Origin: Acetobacterium woodii
GTDB lineage: Bacteria; Bacillota; Clostridia; Eubacteriales; Eubacteriaceae
DNA length: 64,000 bases
NCBI GenBank assembly: GCA_016213825.1
Contig: JACQZP010000030.1
Coordinates: forward strand, 186,001 to 250,000
Direction of reading: 5' to 3'
In this document: positions 26,209-35,398 of the stretch, one piece after another
How positions within the stretch are numbered: position 1 is the first letter of the stretch
Layout: every line of letters begins with the position of its first letter
Notes under the pieces: model-generated
The model's database searches: none
Told to the model about the DNA's origin: nothing
The model's input: only the letters and a program-made list of their open reading frames with translations
Position numbers and translations under genes: made by a program

Positions 26209-27504
26209 CTAAATTGGGCAGCTAGTGTCCTGGGCTATGTGGGTAAAATGACTTTTGCCACTGGCATAATCGGCCACCAGCTGACCATGACCCAATAGCT
26301 TGAATTTGTAGCTTAACAGCCCATCCAGACCCACGGGGCCGCGAGCATGAAGCTTACTGGTGCTGATCCCAACTTCGGCGCCAAAACCAAATCGGAAGCC
26401 GTCACTAAAGCGGGTGGAGCAGTTCCAGAAAACACCAGCTGAATCCACCAGCGTCATAAAGGTTTTGGCGGTAGGTTCGGTGGTAGTCAGGATGACATCG
26501 GTATGACCGGAACCGTAGGTATTGATATGGTTGATGGCAGTATCCAAATCTGGGACGATCTTAATCGCAAGAATGTAATCCAGATATTCGGTTTTCCAGT
26601 CTTCTTCGGTGGCAGGTTCCACAGCGATAATAGTTTGAGTGGCGACGTCTCCTTTTATCTGCACACTTTTTGCTTCCAAAGCTGTTTTGAGAGTGGGCAG
26701 GAGTTCCTGAGCGACGTTCTCGTTGACCAACAGGGTTTCCAGAGTGTTGCAGGCGGCGACGTACTGGGTTTTGGAATCAACAATGATATCGATCGCTTGT
26801 TTCAAATCAGCGTCTTCATGCACATAAACATGGCAGATACCGTCGGCGTGGCCCATTACCGGAATGTTGGAATTGGCCATGATGTATTGAACAAAACTGT
26901 TGGAACCTCGGGGAATGATCAAATCAATATACTGATCGAGTTTCAGCATGGCGGTGACATCATCCCGGGTTTCCAAATTTTGAACCCAGCCGGTAGGGAG
27001 ACCCACAGCGGCAGTAGCTTCGCTAATTATTTTAGATAAGATCCGATTGGTTTCCAGTGCTTCCCGGCCACCTTTTAATAGAACAGCGTTGCCGCTTTTT
27101 AGGCACAAGGTTGATATTTGCACGAAGGCATCGGGTCGCGATTCAAAAATAACGCCGATGACCCCGATGGGGCAGGTGACTTTATAGAGATCCAAACCTT
27201 CATCCAGTTGGGTTGAGAGTTTGGTTGCGCCTAATGGATCAGTGAGCTCAATGAGACTGTGAATGCCCTGGACGACGTCGCTGATTTTATCGGCATCAAA
27301 GGTGAGGCGTTTAAGCAATGGTGCCCCCAGGTTTTCTTCCTGACTTCGTTTCATGTCCTCCTGATTGGCGGTTATGATGGCGTCTTTGTTTTCTTCAAGT
27401 GCTTTGGCAATGGCCAACAGGCCGGCATTTCGTTTCTCAGTATTGGTAGCGGCAAGTTGAATGCCTGCCTCACGGGCAATTTTGCCCAGTTCTTCCATTT
27501 GCAT
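26209..27504 (-). CDS. proA: Gamma-glutamyl phosphate reductase
   Basis: A 431-residue cytoplasmic enzyme that reduces gamma-glutamyl phosphate to glutamate semialdehyde with NADPH, the second step of proline synthesis. It aligns by eye with ProA throughout: IGVIFESRPDAFVQIS, LKSGNAVLLKGGREA, IIPRGSNSFVQYI, the active-site Cys in YVAACNTLETLLV, FWNCSTRFSDGFRFGFGAEVGIS and HARGPVGLDGLLSYK. It is slightly longer than usual (about 415) because of a C-terminal tail (SGKSHFTHIAQDTSCPI). proB, normally next door, is not in the window, so proA stands alone between two repeat-rich gaps. Start: ATG 27504 after AGGAGG with 8-base spacing. Confidence 0.95.
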   Translation of the reverse strand: MQMEELGKIAREAGIQLAATNTEKRNAGLLAIAKALEENKDAIITANQEDMKRSQEENLGAPLLKRLTFDADKISDVVQGIHSLIELTDPLGATKLSTQLDEGLDLYKVTCPIGVIGVIFESRPDAFVQISTLCLKSGNAVLLKGGREALETNRILSKIISEATAAVGLPTGWVQNLETRDDVTAMLKLDQYIDLIIPRGSNSFVQYIMANSNIPVMGHADGICHVYVHEDADLKQAIDIIVDSKTQYVAACNTLETLLVNENVAQELLPTLKTALEAKSVQIKGDVATQTIIAVEPATEEDWKTEYLDYILAIKIVPDLDTAINHINTYGSGHTDVILTTTEPTAKTFMTLVDSAGVFWNCSTRFSDGFRFGFGAEVGISTSKLHARGPVGLDGLLSYKFKLLGHGQLVADYASGKSHFTHIAQDTSCPI

Positions 27505-27537
27505 TGGGGTTTCCTCCTAAATAATTAGTATTGGTAG

Positions 27538-27578
27538 TGGGCGATTGGTATGCCAAAGGGCAAACCCTCGCCTCTTAT
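27538..27578 (+). repeat. Dispersed palindromic repeat family A, copy 3
   Basis: TGGGCGATTGGTATGCC, AAAGGGCAAACCCTCGCC, TCTTAT. It lies just upstream of proA. Confidence 0.75.
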
Positions 27579-27673
27579 ATAATGGGTAACATATGTTTTT
27601 TAAAAATTGGATGCAAAGTTGTCATCTGACATATCAACTACTTTATAATGGGTAACATATGTTTTTTAAAAAT
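27578..27673 (+). repeat. Perfect 30-bp direct repeat, two copies
   Basis: TATAATGGGTAACATATG then TTTTTTAAAAAT occurs at 27578-27607 and 27644-27673, starts 66 bases apart. It lies between two family A repeat pieces in the gap between proA and the phosphatase gene. It contains TATAAT but has no matching -35. Confidence 0.85.
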
Positions 27674-27687
27674 GATTTGTGATTTCT

Positions 27688-27720
27688 GATTCGTAGGGGC
27701 GGGTACTATCGACCCGGACC
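27688..27720 (+). repeat. Family A half-element, left end only
   Basis: GATTCGTAGGGGCGGGTACT then ATCGACCCGGACC. It shares TTCGTAGGGGCGGGTA with the piece at 26130. Confidence 0.6.
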
Positions 27721-27732
27721 ACGAAGGATCGT

Positions 27733-28830
27733 TTATTTCGCTAACAAATTATCCCGGATTTTCTTGAAATCCTTCTCTCTTAAATCGGTTTTTTCCATGA
27801 GATAGGTTTCCACATTGCCGAAATTGGTATTGACGTAATCCATGGAAATTTTAAGCCAATCGGGCTTGACCCCATAAAATTCCCAGAGGTGGTAATTCTC
27901 AATGCCCAATTCCTCGGACATGATATTGCCTAAGAGGTTATAGCTCTCATCAAAGGTGAGATTGGTCAGGGTGTAATCGGAAAGAATCACCTCTTCATTA
28001 ACACCCAGGATGCTTAAAATCAGATAGGTCATAAAACCGGTCCGGTCTTTACCGTTGGTGCAGTGATAAAGAATGGGGTATTCCGAGGATTCGGTTAAAT
28101 ACTTAAGTACCTCAGCAAAGCATTGCGCCCGGTCTTCAGTCTGGATTTTGTAGATATGACGCATGAATTCATCAATAACTCCGGGTTGGGTAAAGTCTTT
28201 ATGATCCAGGCCCATATCAGCACTGGAAAAAATCGGGATTAAATGATATTGGGCGGTTTTGGGCAGACGGTCCGCTTGGCGCTCAGATTTAGATTGGTTG
28301 CGGAAGTCAAACACGTGTTTGAGTCGCAGGGCAGCAAAATAGTCCACATCTTTATCAGACAGATGAGCTAATTCTTCACTGCGGATAACTTTACGCCATT
28401 TTATTTTTCGTCCATCCATTCCGGTGTAGCCGCCGATGTCCCGGATATTGATAGAGTTTTCCAGTTGGATCAGTCGTTTTCCCAATTGAGTTTCTTCACA
28501 AAAGATGAGGTTGCTTTCGTCTTTGAAATTATATAAGATGCGTCCGTTTGGGGCAATTAACCCAGGATGAGCAGGTGTTTCCTGAGTTGGTTGCAAAACT
28601 GGATTTACTTCAGTCTGAATTGTTTTAATAAACGCTTCGGGCTTGGCCGGAGCTTCAGATGTTGGGACTTCTGCTGAAGGATGATCCGGGAAGACCTCCT
28701 TTATCGGCGTTTCCGAGGATGAATCAGTTTTGGCAAGCTGTTTTTTTTGCATCAGCTTTCGGGTGAGAAAGTATGCCGGAATGGTGGCGGCAGCTCCGGC
28801 GATGAGGGCAATAGTGGTTACTTTTTTCAT
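27733..28830 (-). CDS. Membrane-anchored tyrosine-protein phosphatase (Y_phosphatase3)
   Basis: 365 residues from ATG 28828-28830, preceded by AAAGGAAATCATCA. A longer in-frame start at 29037 would overlap the divergent hemW start and has no ribosome site. Residues 1-20 (VTTIALIAGAAATIPAYFLT) form one membrane helix, then a Pro/Glu/Ser-rich linker to about 100. The rest is a dual-specificity/tyrosine phosphatase: NIRDIGGYTGMDGRKIKW, the RSEEL motif and the P-loop HCTNGKDRTG (CX5R). Relatives act on phosphotyrosine proteins or, in some pathogens, phosphoinositides. The substrate here is unknown, and the topology (catalytic domain inside or outside) is not resolved. Confidence 0.85.
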   Translation of the reverse strand: MKKVTTIALIAGAAATIPAYFLTRKLMQKKQLAKTDSSSETPIKEVFPDHPSAEVPTSEAPAKPEAFIKTIQTEVNPVLQPTQETPAHPGLIAPNGRILYNFKDESNLIFCEETQLGKRLIQLENSINIRDIGGYTGMDGRKIKWRKVIRSEELAHLSDKDVDYFAALRLKHVFDFRNQSKSERQADRLPKTAQYHLIPIFSSADMGLDHKDFTQPGVIDEFMRHIYKIQTEDRAQCFAEVLKYLTESSEYPILYHCTNGKDRTGFMTYLILSILGVNEEVILSDYTLTNLTFDESYNLLGNIMSEELGIENYHLWEFYGVKPDWLKISMDYVNTNFGNVETYLMEKTDLREKDFKKIRDNLLAK

Positions 28831-28929
28831 TGATGATTTCCTTTCTATAGCTTCGATTATTTCGTGTTTGTATGTTATGATTATAGCATAAATTAACGAA
28901 AAATAGTCTTTAAAATGCGAGGTGCAATT

Positions 28930-30099
28930 GTGAATGTAAAAAAAAGCAATCAATTTGAACAACTGGGAATCTATTGTCATATTCCCTTTTGTGTAAAAAA
29001 ATGCGCTTACTGTGATTTTTCTTCTTTTGAATGTCAAGATGAAAAAATGGTCGCTAGATATTTTAAAGCGCTGTATCAGGAAATAATTAATTTTGCTGGG
29101 CAGAATAAAGATACTGCATTAGTACCGGTTGATACCATTTATTTTGGTGGTGGGACACCATCCTCGGTTGAGCCGGTTTATATTGAAACAACCCTGGCCT
29201 TATTAAAAGAAGCATTTTTTGTGACGGACAAGGTGGAAATTACCATCGAAATCAACCCGGGGACGCTTACTTTGGAAAAGGCCCGCCGCTATAAAAATGC
29301 GGGGGTAAATCGAGTCAGTGTGGGGCTTCAGGCCTGGCAGGACTTTTTGCTGAAAATTCTTGGCCGGGTTCATAACCAGGCGGAATTTATTGACAGTATG
29401 GAAATTTTAAAAACCGTTGGGTTCGATAACTTCAGTGTGGATGTGATGTATGGTTTGCCAGGGCAAAAGCTTGAGGATGTAATGGAAACGGTACAGGAAC
29501 TGATGGCGTTTTCGCCAACCCATCTTTCCTGTTACAGTCTGATTTTAGAGGATGGCACCCCGATGGCAAATTGGGTGGATGCTGGACAGCTGGATCTGCC
29601 CAGTGAAGATGACGAGCGAAAAATGCATTGGGCGATCGACCGTTTTTTAAAAGAACAGGGTTATGACCATTATGAAATTTCCAGCTATTGCCAACCGGGG
29701 TATGAAAGTCGACATAATCTTAAATATTGGGAGATGGTGCCCTATCTGGGTTTTGGGCTGGGTGCTCATGGTTATTTTAAGGGAAAACGATATGGTAATG
29801 CCAATAATTTATTGGATTATTGTAAATTAATTGAATCGGGAAAATCAGCCAGTGAATCTGAGCCGGAAATGTTACCAGCAGAGCTCATGAGTGACTGGAT
29901 GTTTTTGGGATTACGAAAACTTGGCGGGATTCGGGATGATTTATTTAAAAAACGTTTTGGTCTGAGTTTTTTTGACCAATACGAAACGGCGATTAATTCT
30001 CTGATCAATGAAGGGTTACTGGAGTGGGATGGGTCGGTTTTAAAGCTGACAGCGATGGGACAGGACTTTGGAAACCGCGTATTTGCAGCATTTGTGTAG
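28930..30099 (+). CDS. hemW: HemW-type radical SAM protein (haem chaperone)
   Basis: A 389-residue radical SAM protein of the HemN/HemW family. The cluster motif is IPFCVKKCAYCDFSSF (CX3CX2C). FGGGTPSS, EINPGTL, GVNRVSVGLQAW, DVMYGLPGQ and the HemW signature RHNLKYW are all present. HemW proteins bind haem and insert it into respiratory enzymes rather than oxidising coproporphyrinogen. GTG 28930 has GAGGTG 6 bases upstream and is preferred over ATG 28915. In Bacillus and many clostridia this gene directly precedes hrcA, as here, but the usual lepA in front of it is absent. Confidence 0.9.
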   Translation: MNVKKSNQFEQLGIYCHIPFCVKKCAYCDFSSFECQDEKMVARYFKALYQEIINFAGQNKDTALVPVDTIYFGGGTPSSVEPVYIETTLALLKEAFFVTDKVEITIEINPGTLTLEKARRYKNAGVNRVSVGLQAWQDFLLKILGRVHNQAEFIDSMEILKTVGFDNFSVDVMYGLPGQKLEDVMETVQELMAFSPTHLSCYSLILEDGTPMANWVDAGQLDLPSEDDERKMHWAIDRFLKEQGYDHYEISSYCQPGYESRHNLKYWEMVPYLGFGLGAHGYFKGKRYGNANNLLDYCKLIESGKSASESEPEMLPAELMSDWMFLGLRKLGGIRDDLFKKRFGLSFFDQYETAINSLINEGLLEWDGSVLKLTAMGQDFGNRVFAAFV

Positions 30100-30166
30100 A
30101 TGAAATCAGGTAGAAAAACTATCTTAAGAAATCTTTAAAAGGTGAGTAAGCTATTATAGAAACTTG

Positions 30167-30195
30167 TTGACAAAGTAGGGATAGGGTGTTATATT
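30167..30195 (+). promoter_or_regulatory. SigA promoter of the hrcA-grpE-dnaK operon
   Basis: TTGACA (30167-30172), 17 bases, TATATT (30190-30195), immediately upstream of CIRCE. Confidence 0.85.
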
Positions 30196-30206
30196 TAATT
30201 CAGATG

Positions 30207-30233
30207 TTAGCACTCGATTATCGTGAGTGCTAA
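30207..30233 (+). promoter_or_regulatory. CIRCE operator bound by HrcA
   Basis: TTAGCACTC, nine bases, GAGTGCTAA: a perfect CIRCE inverted repeat. Between the -10 and the hrcA start, it lets HrcA repress its own operon and links it to GroE-assisted HrcA folding during heat stress. Confidence 0.98.
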
Positions 30234-30247
30234 TAACGAGGTGAATC

Positions 30248-31282
30248 ATGGAACTCAACGCACGTAAAAAGAAAATACTGGAAGTGATCATCCGTGATTA
30301 TATCAATACGGCCGAGCCGGTTGGTTCACGTACCCTTTCTAAAAGATGTAATCTGGGCATTAGCCCGGCGACCATCCGAAATGAAATGGCCGATCTTGAA
30401 GATCTAGGTTATCTGGTTCAACCACATACCTCTTCGGGTCGCATTCCAACTCAACAGGCTTATCGCTATTATGTTGATGAAATCATGGAGGTTCAAAAGC
30501 TCGAAAAAATGATCCGGACGGATATTCATCGCGGCTTTTTGGATCACAATACCGAACTTGGGCCGACGATGTCACATACTGCACAAGTTTTATCCCAGCT
30601 AACCAACTACACTGCTGTGGTTCTGGCACCTCGAGTTACAAATTTTAATTGTAAGCATGTTCAAATTGTTTCTTTAATTAAAAATAGGGTACTAATGGTA
30701 GTAGTAACTCAGGAAGGGATGGCCAAAAATATTGAGGTGACCCTTTCTCAGGAAGTTGACACCATTCTGGCACTGAAACTTTCCAATGTGATTAATGGGT
30801 TCCTGAAAAATACCATTCTCAGTGAGATGAGTTCTGATCTGATTGATCAGATTCAGGAATTGACCCCAGAGGAGAGCAAACTGGTTCATGAGATCATCCC
30901 CCATCTGAAAAAAGCCCTGGTGGAAGATGCCTCAGAAGTTCATTCCACCGGATTAACCAATTTATTCAACTACCCGGAATTTAGTGATGTGAACAAGATT
31001 AAACAATTGATCAACATTGTCCAGGAAAAACAGGTATTATCCGAGATGATGACCTCCAGTGATGGAAACCGGGTCATCCGAATCAAAATTGGTAGCGAAA
31101 ATGACAATGAAAATCTGAAAGACTTTAGTATTATCACCTCAACTTATGAGTTGGATGGTGAAATGATGGGCGCTTTTGGAGTGATTGGACCTACCCGGAT
31201 GAACTATGACAATGTCTCATCGGTTCTCAATTACATACGCAATGAGTTAAATTTACATATCTCAAATTTATTAATGAAATAG
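30248..31282 (+). CDS. hrcA: Heat-inducible transcription repressor HrcA
   Basis: 344 residues. The N-terminal winged helix (about 1-70: LNARKKKILEVIIRDYINTA, GISPATIRNEMADLEDLGYL, SSGRIPTQQAYRYYVD) is diagnostic of HrcA. The C-terminal domain (FGVIGPTRMNYDNVSSVLNY) is also typical. It represses class I heat-shock genes through CIRCE, and the operator lies 14 bases upstream of its own start. It is first gene of the hrcA-grpE-dnaK unit, with grpE starting 8 bases after its stop. Confidence 0.98.
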   Translation: MELNARKKKILEVIIRDYINTAEPVGSRTLSKRCNLGISPATIRNEMADLEDLGYLVQPHTSSGRIPTQQAYRYYVDEIMEVQKLEKMIRTDIHRGFLDHNTELGPTMSHTAQVLSQLTNYTAVVLAPRVTNFNCKHVQIVSLIKNRVLMVVVTQEGMAKNIEVTLSQEVDTILALKLSNVINGFLKNTILSEMSSDLIDQIQELTPEESKLVHEIIPHLKKALVEDASEVHSTGLTNLFNYPEFSDVNKIKQLINIVQEKQVLSEMMTSSDGNRVIRIKIGSENDNENLKDFSIITSTYELDGEMMGAFGVIGPTRMNYDNVSSVLNYIRNELNLHISNLLMK

Positions 31283-31290
31283 GTGATTAG

Positions 31291-31866
31291 ATGATAAAAG
31301 AAGAGGAAATCAAAACAGAAACCATGACAGAAAATGATGAAGCACTTTTAGAGGAAGCAGAGACGGTTGCCGACGAGGAATCTACAGATGAAACGGTCGT
31401 CGAGGCATCTCCAGAAGACGTATTAAAGGAGATTGTAAAGGAGGATGAGGCCATATTGAATCGCTTGGTTCGACTTCAGGCTGATTTTGAAAATTTTAAA
31501 AAGCGAAGTCAAAAAGAAAAAACAGAAATGTATCAGTTTGCATCAGAAAGCTTTGCCACTAAACTGTTGCCGGTAATGGACAATCTGGAACGGGCTGAAG
31601 CAGCTTTAGCCGATGCCAGTGAGGAAGCCAAAGGCTATATTGATGGTCTGGAAATGGTTTTTAAACAGCTTAAAGATGTGCTAAAAGAAGAAGGTCTGGA
31701 AGAAATTGTCTGTGAAGGTCCCTTTGATCCCAATCTCCATCATGGTGTTGCAGTTGGCGAGGATGATGAAAAGGAAGACCAAGATATTATTGATGTCTTT
31801 CAAAAAGGTTACAAATTTAAAGGTAAGGTTATCAGGCCAGCGATGGTTAAGGTTTGTAATAAGTAA
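31291..31866 (+). CDS. grpE: Nucleotide exchange factor GrpE
   Basis: 191 residues. An acidic N-terminal tail (about 1-50) leads into a long coiled coil (RLVRLQADFENFKKRSQKEK) and a C-terminal beta domain ending YKFKGKVIRPAMVKV. It releases ADP from DnaK. It is co-transcribed with hrcA, and a hairpin separates it from dnaK. Confidence 0.97.
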   Translation: MIKEEEIKTETMTENDEALLEEAETVADEESTDETVVEASPEDVLKEIVKEDEAILNRLVRLQADFENFKKRSQKEKTEMYQFASESFATKLLPVMDNLERAEAALADASEEAKGYIDGLEMVFKQLKDVLKEEGLEEIVCEGPFDPNLHHGVAVGEDDEKEDQDIIDVFQKGYKFKGKVIRPAMVKVCNK

Positions 31867-31914
31867 AAAATTAAGAATAAATTAACAAACAAAAAACCCT
31901 AAAAAAAACTAAGC

Positions 31915-31955
31915 CGAAAATTCATTTGGTAAATCATCAAGGGAATTTTCGTTTT
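31915..31955 (+). other. Intercistronic hairpin between grpE and dnaK
   Basis: CGAAAATTC (31915-31923) pairs perfectly with GAATTTTCG (31943-31951), followed by TTTT. The 19-base loop is long for a terminator. It could attenuate, or mark an mRNA processing or stability site that makes separate dnaK message. Confidence 0.5.
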
Positions 31956-31989
31956 AATAAAATAGTAATAATTTCAGGAGGAAATAGAT

Positions 31990-33816
31990 ATGAGTAAAGA
32001 AAAAATTATTGGGATTGACTTAGGAACCACAAACTCTTGTGTAGCCGTTTTAGAAGGCGGAGAAGCCGTAGTTATTCCAAACGCAGAAGGAAATAGAACC
32101 ACACCATCCGTCGTTGCTTTTGCAAAAGATGGGGAACGACTGGTTGGACAGGTTGCCAAACGACAGGCTGTCACCAATCCGGATCGAACCATTGCATCCA
32201 TCAAACGTGATATGGGTACTGATCGAAAAGTAACAATTGACGATAAAAGCTATACCCCACAGGAAATTTCAGCCATGATTCTGCAAAAGTTAAAAGCAGA
32301 TGCTGAAGCCTACCTGGGAGAACCAGTTAACAAAGCCGTTATTACGGTACCAGCTTACTTTAGTGATGCCCAAAGACAGGCAACCAAAGATGCCGGTCGA
32401 ATTGCTGGTCTGGAAGTTTTAAGAATTATCAACGAACCAACCGCAGCAGCGCTAGCCTATGGTTTAGATAAAGATGCCAATGACAAAATTATGGTTTATG
32501 ACCTTGGGGGCGGAACCTTTGACGTATCCATTTTGGAACTTGGCGATGGCGTCTTCGAAGTTAAATCAACCAACGGAAACAACCACCTGGGTGGTGATGA
32601 CTTCGACATGAAAATTATCGACTGGATGGCAGCTGAGTTTAAAAAGACTCACGGACTGGATCTTAAAAATGATAAGATGGCCCTGCAGCGACTTAAAGAA
32701 GCAGCTGAAAAAGCTAAAATTGAATTATCAACGGTTATTAAATCGGATATTAATTTACCATTTATTACCGCAACGGCTGAGGGTCCACAGCATTTAGAAC
32801 TGTCTCTGACGCGTGCTAAATTTGATGAGTTAACATCTGATCTTGTTAAGAGCACAGTTGGTCCAGTTGAAAAAGCTATGAAGGATGCCGGACTTTCTAA
32901 AAATGAATTAGACAAAGTTATCCTGGTTGGTGGTTCAACTCGAACACCGGCGGTACAGGATGCGGTTAAGAACATTACTGGTGAAGATGCTTATAAAGGG
33001 ATCAACCCTGACGAATGTGTCGCCATTGGTGCAGCAATTCAGGCTGGTGTACTAGCTGGTGAAGTCCATGACGTATTACTACTGGATGTTACCCCATTAT
33101 CACTGGGTATTGAAACTTTAGGTGGCGTGTTCACTCGATTAATCGACCGTAACACCACCATCCCAACCAAGAAAAGCCAGACATTCTCAACGGCAGCGGA
33201 TAACCAAACCGCAGTTGACATCCATGTTTTACAGGGTGAACGTGAAATGTCCAAGGATAATAAAACTTTGGGTCGTTTCCAATTAACTGGTATTCCATCA
33301 GCAAGACGTGGTATTCCTCAAATCGAAGTAACCTTTGATATTGACGCCAACGGGATTGTTAATGTATCTGCTAAAGATATCGGAACTGGAAAATCTCAAA
33401 ATGTTGTGATTAAATCGACTACCAACATGAGTGATGAAGAAATCGATAAAGCAGTAAAAGAAGCAGAACAACATGCTGAAGATGATAAAAAATTAAAAGC
33501 TTTAATTGAAGCTAAAAACGTTGCCGATTCGACAATTTACCAAACTGAGCAGTCTTTAAAAGAAATGGAAGGAAAAGTTTCTGACGAAGATAAAGCTAAG
33601 GTTGAAGCGGCAATCGCTAACCTCCGAACTGTTAGTGAAGGGGAAGATGTAGAAGCAATTACCAAAGCAACTGAAGAGTTGAATGAAGCTTTCTACCCAT
33701 TAGCACAGAAAATGTATGAAGAAGCAGCTGCAAAACAAACACCTGAAGAGCAAGAAGCTGCTGCTCAGGGCGATGATGATGTTGTGGATGCTGAATATGA
33801 GGAAGTAAAAGAGTAA
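31990..33816 (+). CDS. dnaK: Molecular chaperone DnaK (Hsp70)
   Basis: 608 residues. ATPase domain with [33 protein letters not shown] and the [10 protein letters not shown] motif. Substrate-binding domain from about 370 ([20 protein letters not shown]), helical lid and acidic tail ending EEVKE. It refolds proteins in the cytoplasm with DnaJ and GrpE. Strong AGGAGG ribosome site. A terminator follows at 33844, so dnaJ may be partly uncoupled. Confidence 0.99.
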   Translation: MSKEKIIGIDLGTTNSCVAVLEGGEAVVIPNAEGNRTTPSVVAFAKDGERLVGQVAKRQAVTNPDRTIASIKRDMGTDRKVTIDDKSYTPQEISAMILQKLKADAEAYLGEPVNKAVITVPAYFSDAQRQATKDAGRIAGLEVLRIINEPTAAALAYGLDKDANDKIMVYDLGGGTFDVSILELGDGVFEVKSTNGNNHLGGDDFDMKIIDWMAAEFKKTHGLDLKNDKMALQRLKEAAEKAKIELSTVIKSDINLPFITATAEGPQHLELSLTRAKFDELTSDLVKSTVGPVEKAMKDAGLSKNELDKVILVGGSTRTPAVQDAVKNITGEDAYKGINPDECVAIGAAIQAGVLAGEVHDVLLLDVTPLSLGIETLGGVFTRLIDRNTTIPTKKSQTFSTAADNQTAVDIHVLQGEREMSKDNKTLGRFQLTGIPSARRGIPQIEVTFDIDANGIVNVSAKDIGTGKSQNVVIKSTTNMSDEEIDKAVKEAEQHAEDDKKLKALIEAKNVADSTIYQTEQSLKEMEGKVSDEDKAKVEAAIANLRTVSEGEDVEAITKATEELNEAFYPLAQKMYEEAAAKQTPEEQEAAAQGDDDVVDAEYEEVKE

Positions 33817-33843
33817 GATTTGCTGAGTCATCAGTAAATAACC

Positions 33844-33872
33844 AGTGGCAGCCACGGCTGCCACTCTTTTTC
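33844..33872 (+). terminator. Terminator between dnaK and dnaJ
   Basis: AGTGGCAG/CTGCCACT hairpin followed by CTTTTT. Confidence 0.75.
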
Positions 33873-33979
33873 GTGGAGGCAATGAGCCATGTGGGAGCTC
33901 GCTCACATTTGGCGACTGCCCGCGAACGGATTCAAAACACGAGCGAGTGTTTTGAATCGTTTCGTGGAGGCAACGAAAA
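33868..33979. repeat. Short direct repeats around a hairpin, dnaK-dnaJ gap
   Basis: TTTCGTGGAGGCAA occurs at about 33869 and 33960. Between them GATTCAAAACAC/GTGTTTTGAATC (33929-33958) forms a 12-bp hairpin. The 110-base insertion looks like a small repeat element and separates dnaK from dnaJ. Confidence 0.55.
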
Positions 33980-34063
33980 AATACTTTATCTATCTTCATT
34001 AAAAGGGTATAATAAATAGTTGTTTAATTGGTGTTCAGGATTCAAAAGAGGTGAAATAGATTT

Positions 34064-35239
34064 ATGAGTGAAAAAAGAGATTACTATGAGGTGCTTGGAG
34101 TCAGTAAAGAATCCAGCCCGGATGAGATAAAAAAAGCTTATCGAAAAAAAGCCATGGAGTTCCATCCGGATAAAAACCCCGGAGACAGTGTGGCAGAAGA
34201 AAAATTTAAAGAAGCGAACGAAGCTTACGAAATTTTAAGTGATGCTGATAAAAAAGCCCGCTATGATCAATATGGTCATGCCGGGGTTGACCCCAATGCT
34301 GGATATGGCGGCGGTGGTGGCGGCTTCGGCGGCGGTGGTTTTGGCGGATTTGAAGATATCTTTGGGGATATTTTCAGTGCCTTCGGCGGTGGCGGTGGTT
34401 TCGGCGGTTCCCGAGGGGGTCGACGTTCTAACCGTGGGTCAGATATGAAAATCAACATCAGTCTGTCCTTCCATGAGGCTGTTTTTGGTGTTGAGAAGAA
34501 AATTAAGATCAAACGCAGTGAAGAGTGTTCTGTTTGCGGTGGCTCTGGTGCCGAAAAGGGATCTTCTGTTAAGACCTGTGATCAATGTGGTGGTTCCGGA
34601 CAAGTTTATGTGCGGCAACAAACGCCATTTGGAACAGTTCAACAGGTTCACACTTGCGACAAGTGTCATGGTGAAGGAAAAATCATTGATAAACCTTGTG
34701 CGACCTGTCATGGATCTGGGGTTGAATCCAAAGAACGAACCATCAATATTAAAATACCTGCCGGTGTGGATGACGGTTCAATTCTGCCATTAAGAGGTCA
34801 GGGAAATGCCGGACCAAACCATGGGAGTACCGGGGATCTGCTTGTTTATATTAGTGTTCGTGAAGATATCTTATTTAAGCGAAACGATGACGATGTTTAT
34901 TATGAACTGCCGATCACTTATGCTCAGGCAGCCTTGGGTGACAGCATTGTGGTACCCACCATCGACAGCAAGATTAAACTGAAGATTCCGGAAGGAACCC
35001 AAAACGGGAAAGTATTCCGACTAAAAGGAAAAGGGATACCTAATGTGAATGGCCATGGTCGCGGCGATCAGTTTATCACCATTAAAGTGGAGGTACCGCG
35101 TAAACTTAACCGTGATCAGCGGAATGCTTTGAATGAGTATGCCAAGGTTGCCGGTGAAGAAGCGCATCCGGAAGGAAAACGTTTCTGGAACCGGGTAGAG
35201 GCTGAAGCAAAAGAAAATCATTCAAAAAAAGACGCATAA
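34064..35239 (+). CDS. dnaJ: Chaperone protein DnaJ (Hsp40)
   Basis: 391 residues. J domain at 1-75 with the HPD motif (FHPDKNPGD), then a Gly/Phe-rich region at about 78-125 with unusually long Gly runs. Four zinc-binding motifs follow: [24 protein letters not shown] and CATCHGSG. The C-terminal client-binding domains follow. It stimulates DnaK ATPase. It is preceded by a GAGGTG ribosome site and followed by a terminator at 35261. Confidence 0.98.
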   Translation: MSEKRDYYEVLGVSKESSPDEIKKAYRKKAMEFHPDKNPGDSVAEEKFKEANEAYEILSDADKKARYDQYGHAGVDPNAGYGGGGGGFGGGGFGGFEDIFGDIFSAFGGGGGFGGSRGGRRSNRGSDMKINISLSFHEAVFGVEKKIKIKRSEECSVCGGSGAEKGSSVKTCDQCGGSGQVYVRQQTPFGTVQQVHTCDKCHGEGKIIDKPCATCHGSGVESKERTINIKIPAGVDDGSILPLRGQGNAGPNHGSTGDLLVYISVREDILFKRNDDDVYYELPITYAQAALGDSIVVPTIDSKIKLKIPEGTQNGKVFRLKGKGIPNVNGHGRGDQFITIKVEVPRKLNRDQRNALNEYAKVAGEEAHPEGKRFWNRVEAEAKENHSKKDA

Positions 35240-35260
35240 TAAATTTTAGTTGTATTCTTA

Positions 35261-35286
35261 AATGCCGGAGAAATCCGGCATTTTTT
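35261..35286 (+). terminator. Terminator after dnaJ
   Basis: AATGCCGGA/TCCGGCATT hairpin followed by TTTT. Confidence 0.85.
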
Positions 35287-35288
35287 AG

Positions 35289-35317
35289 TTGACAAAGAAA
35301 AGGCAGAGGCATATAAT
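35289..35317 (+). promoter_or_regulatory. Consensus promoter of cysK-rrf2
   Basis: TTGACA (35289-35294), 17 bases, TATAAT (35312-35317). It starts in the T-run of the dnaJ terminator. Confidence 0.9.
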
Positions 35318-35398
35318 GAAAATAAGTAAAGCATATAGAAATGATATGAATTAAATGTGCGGAAATCAAAAATTAAAAGAATAGAAAAGAGGCACAAA

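Noticed and set aside
26503-27039. 178-codon plus-strand frame opposite proA
   Set aside because: proA is complete and conserved on the other strand. This frame has no family match.
28831-29037. N-terminal extension of the tyrosine phosphatase
   Set aside because: The extension lacks a ribosome site and overlaps the hemW start; ATG 28830 has a good site and begins a plausible membrane anchor.
34276-34512. Pro-rich minus-strand frame inside dnaJ
   Set aside because: It is the complement of the Gly/Phe-rich region of dnaJ, hence the Pro runs.
35287-35398. T-box or SAM/cysteine-related leader before cysK
   Set aside because: The distance from promoter to start is only about 80 bases, with no terminator or T-box motif.
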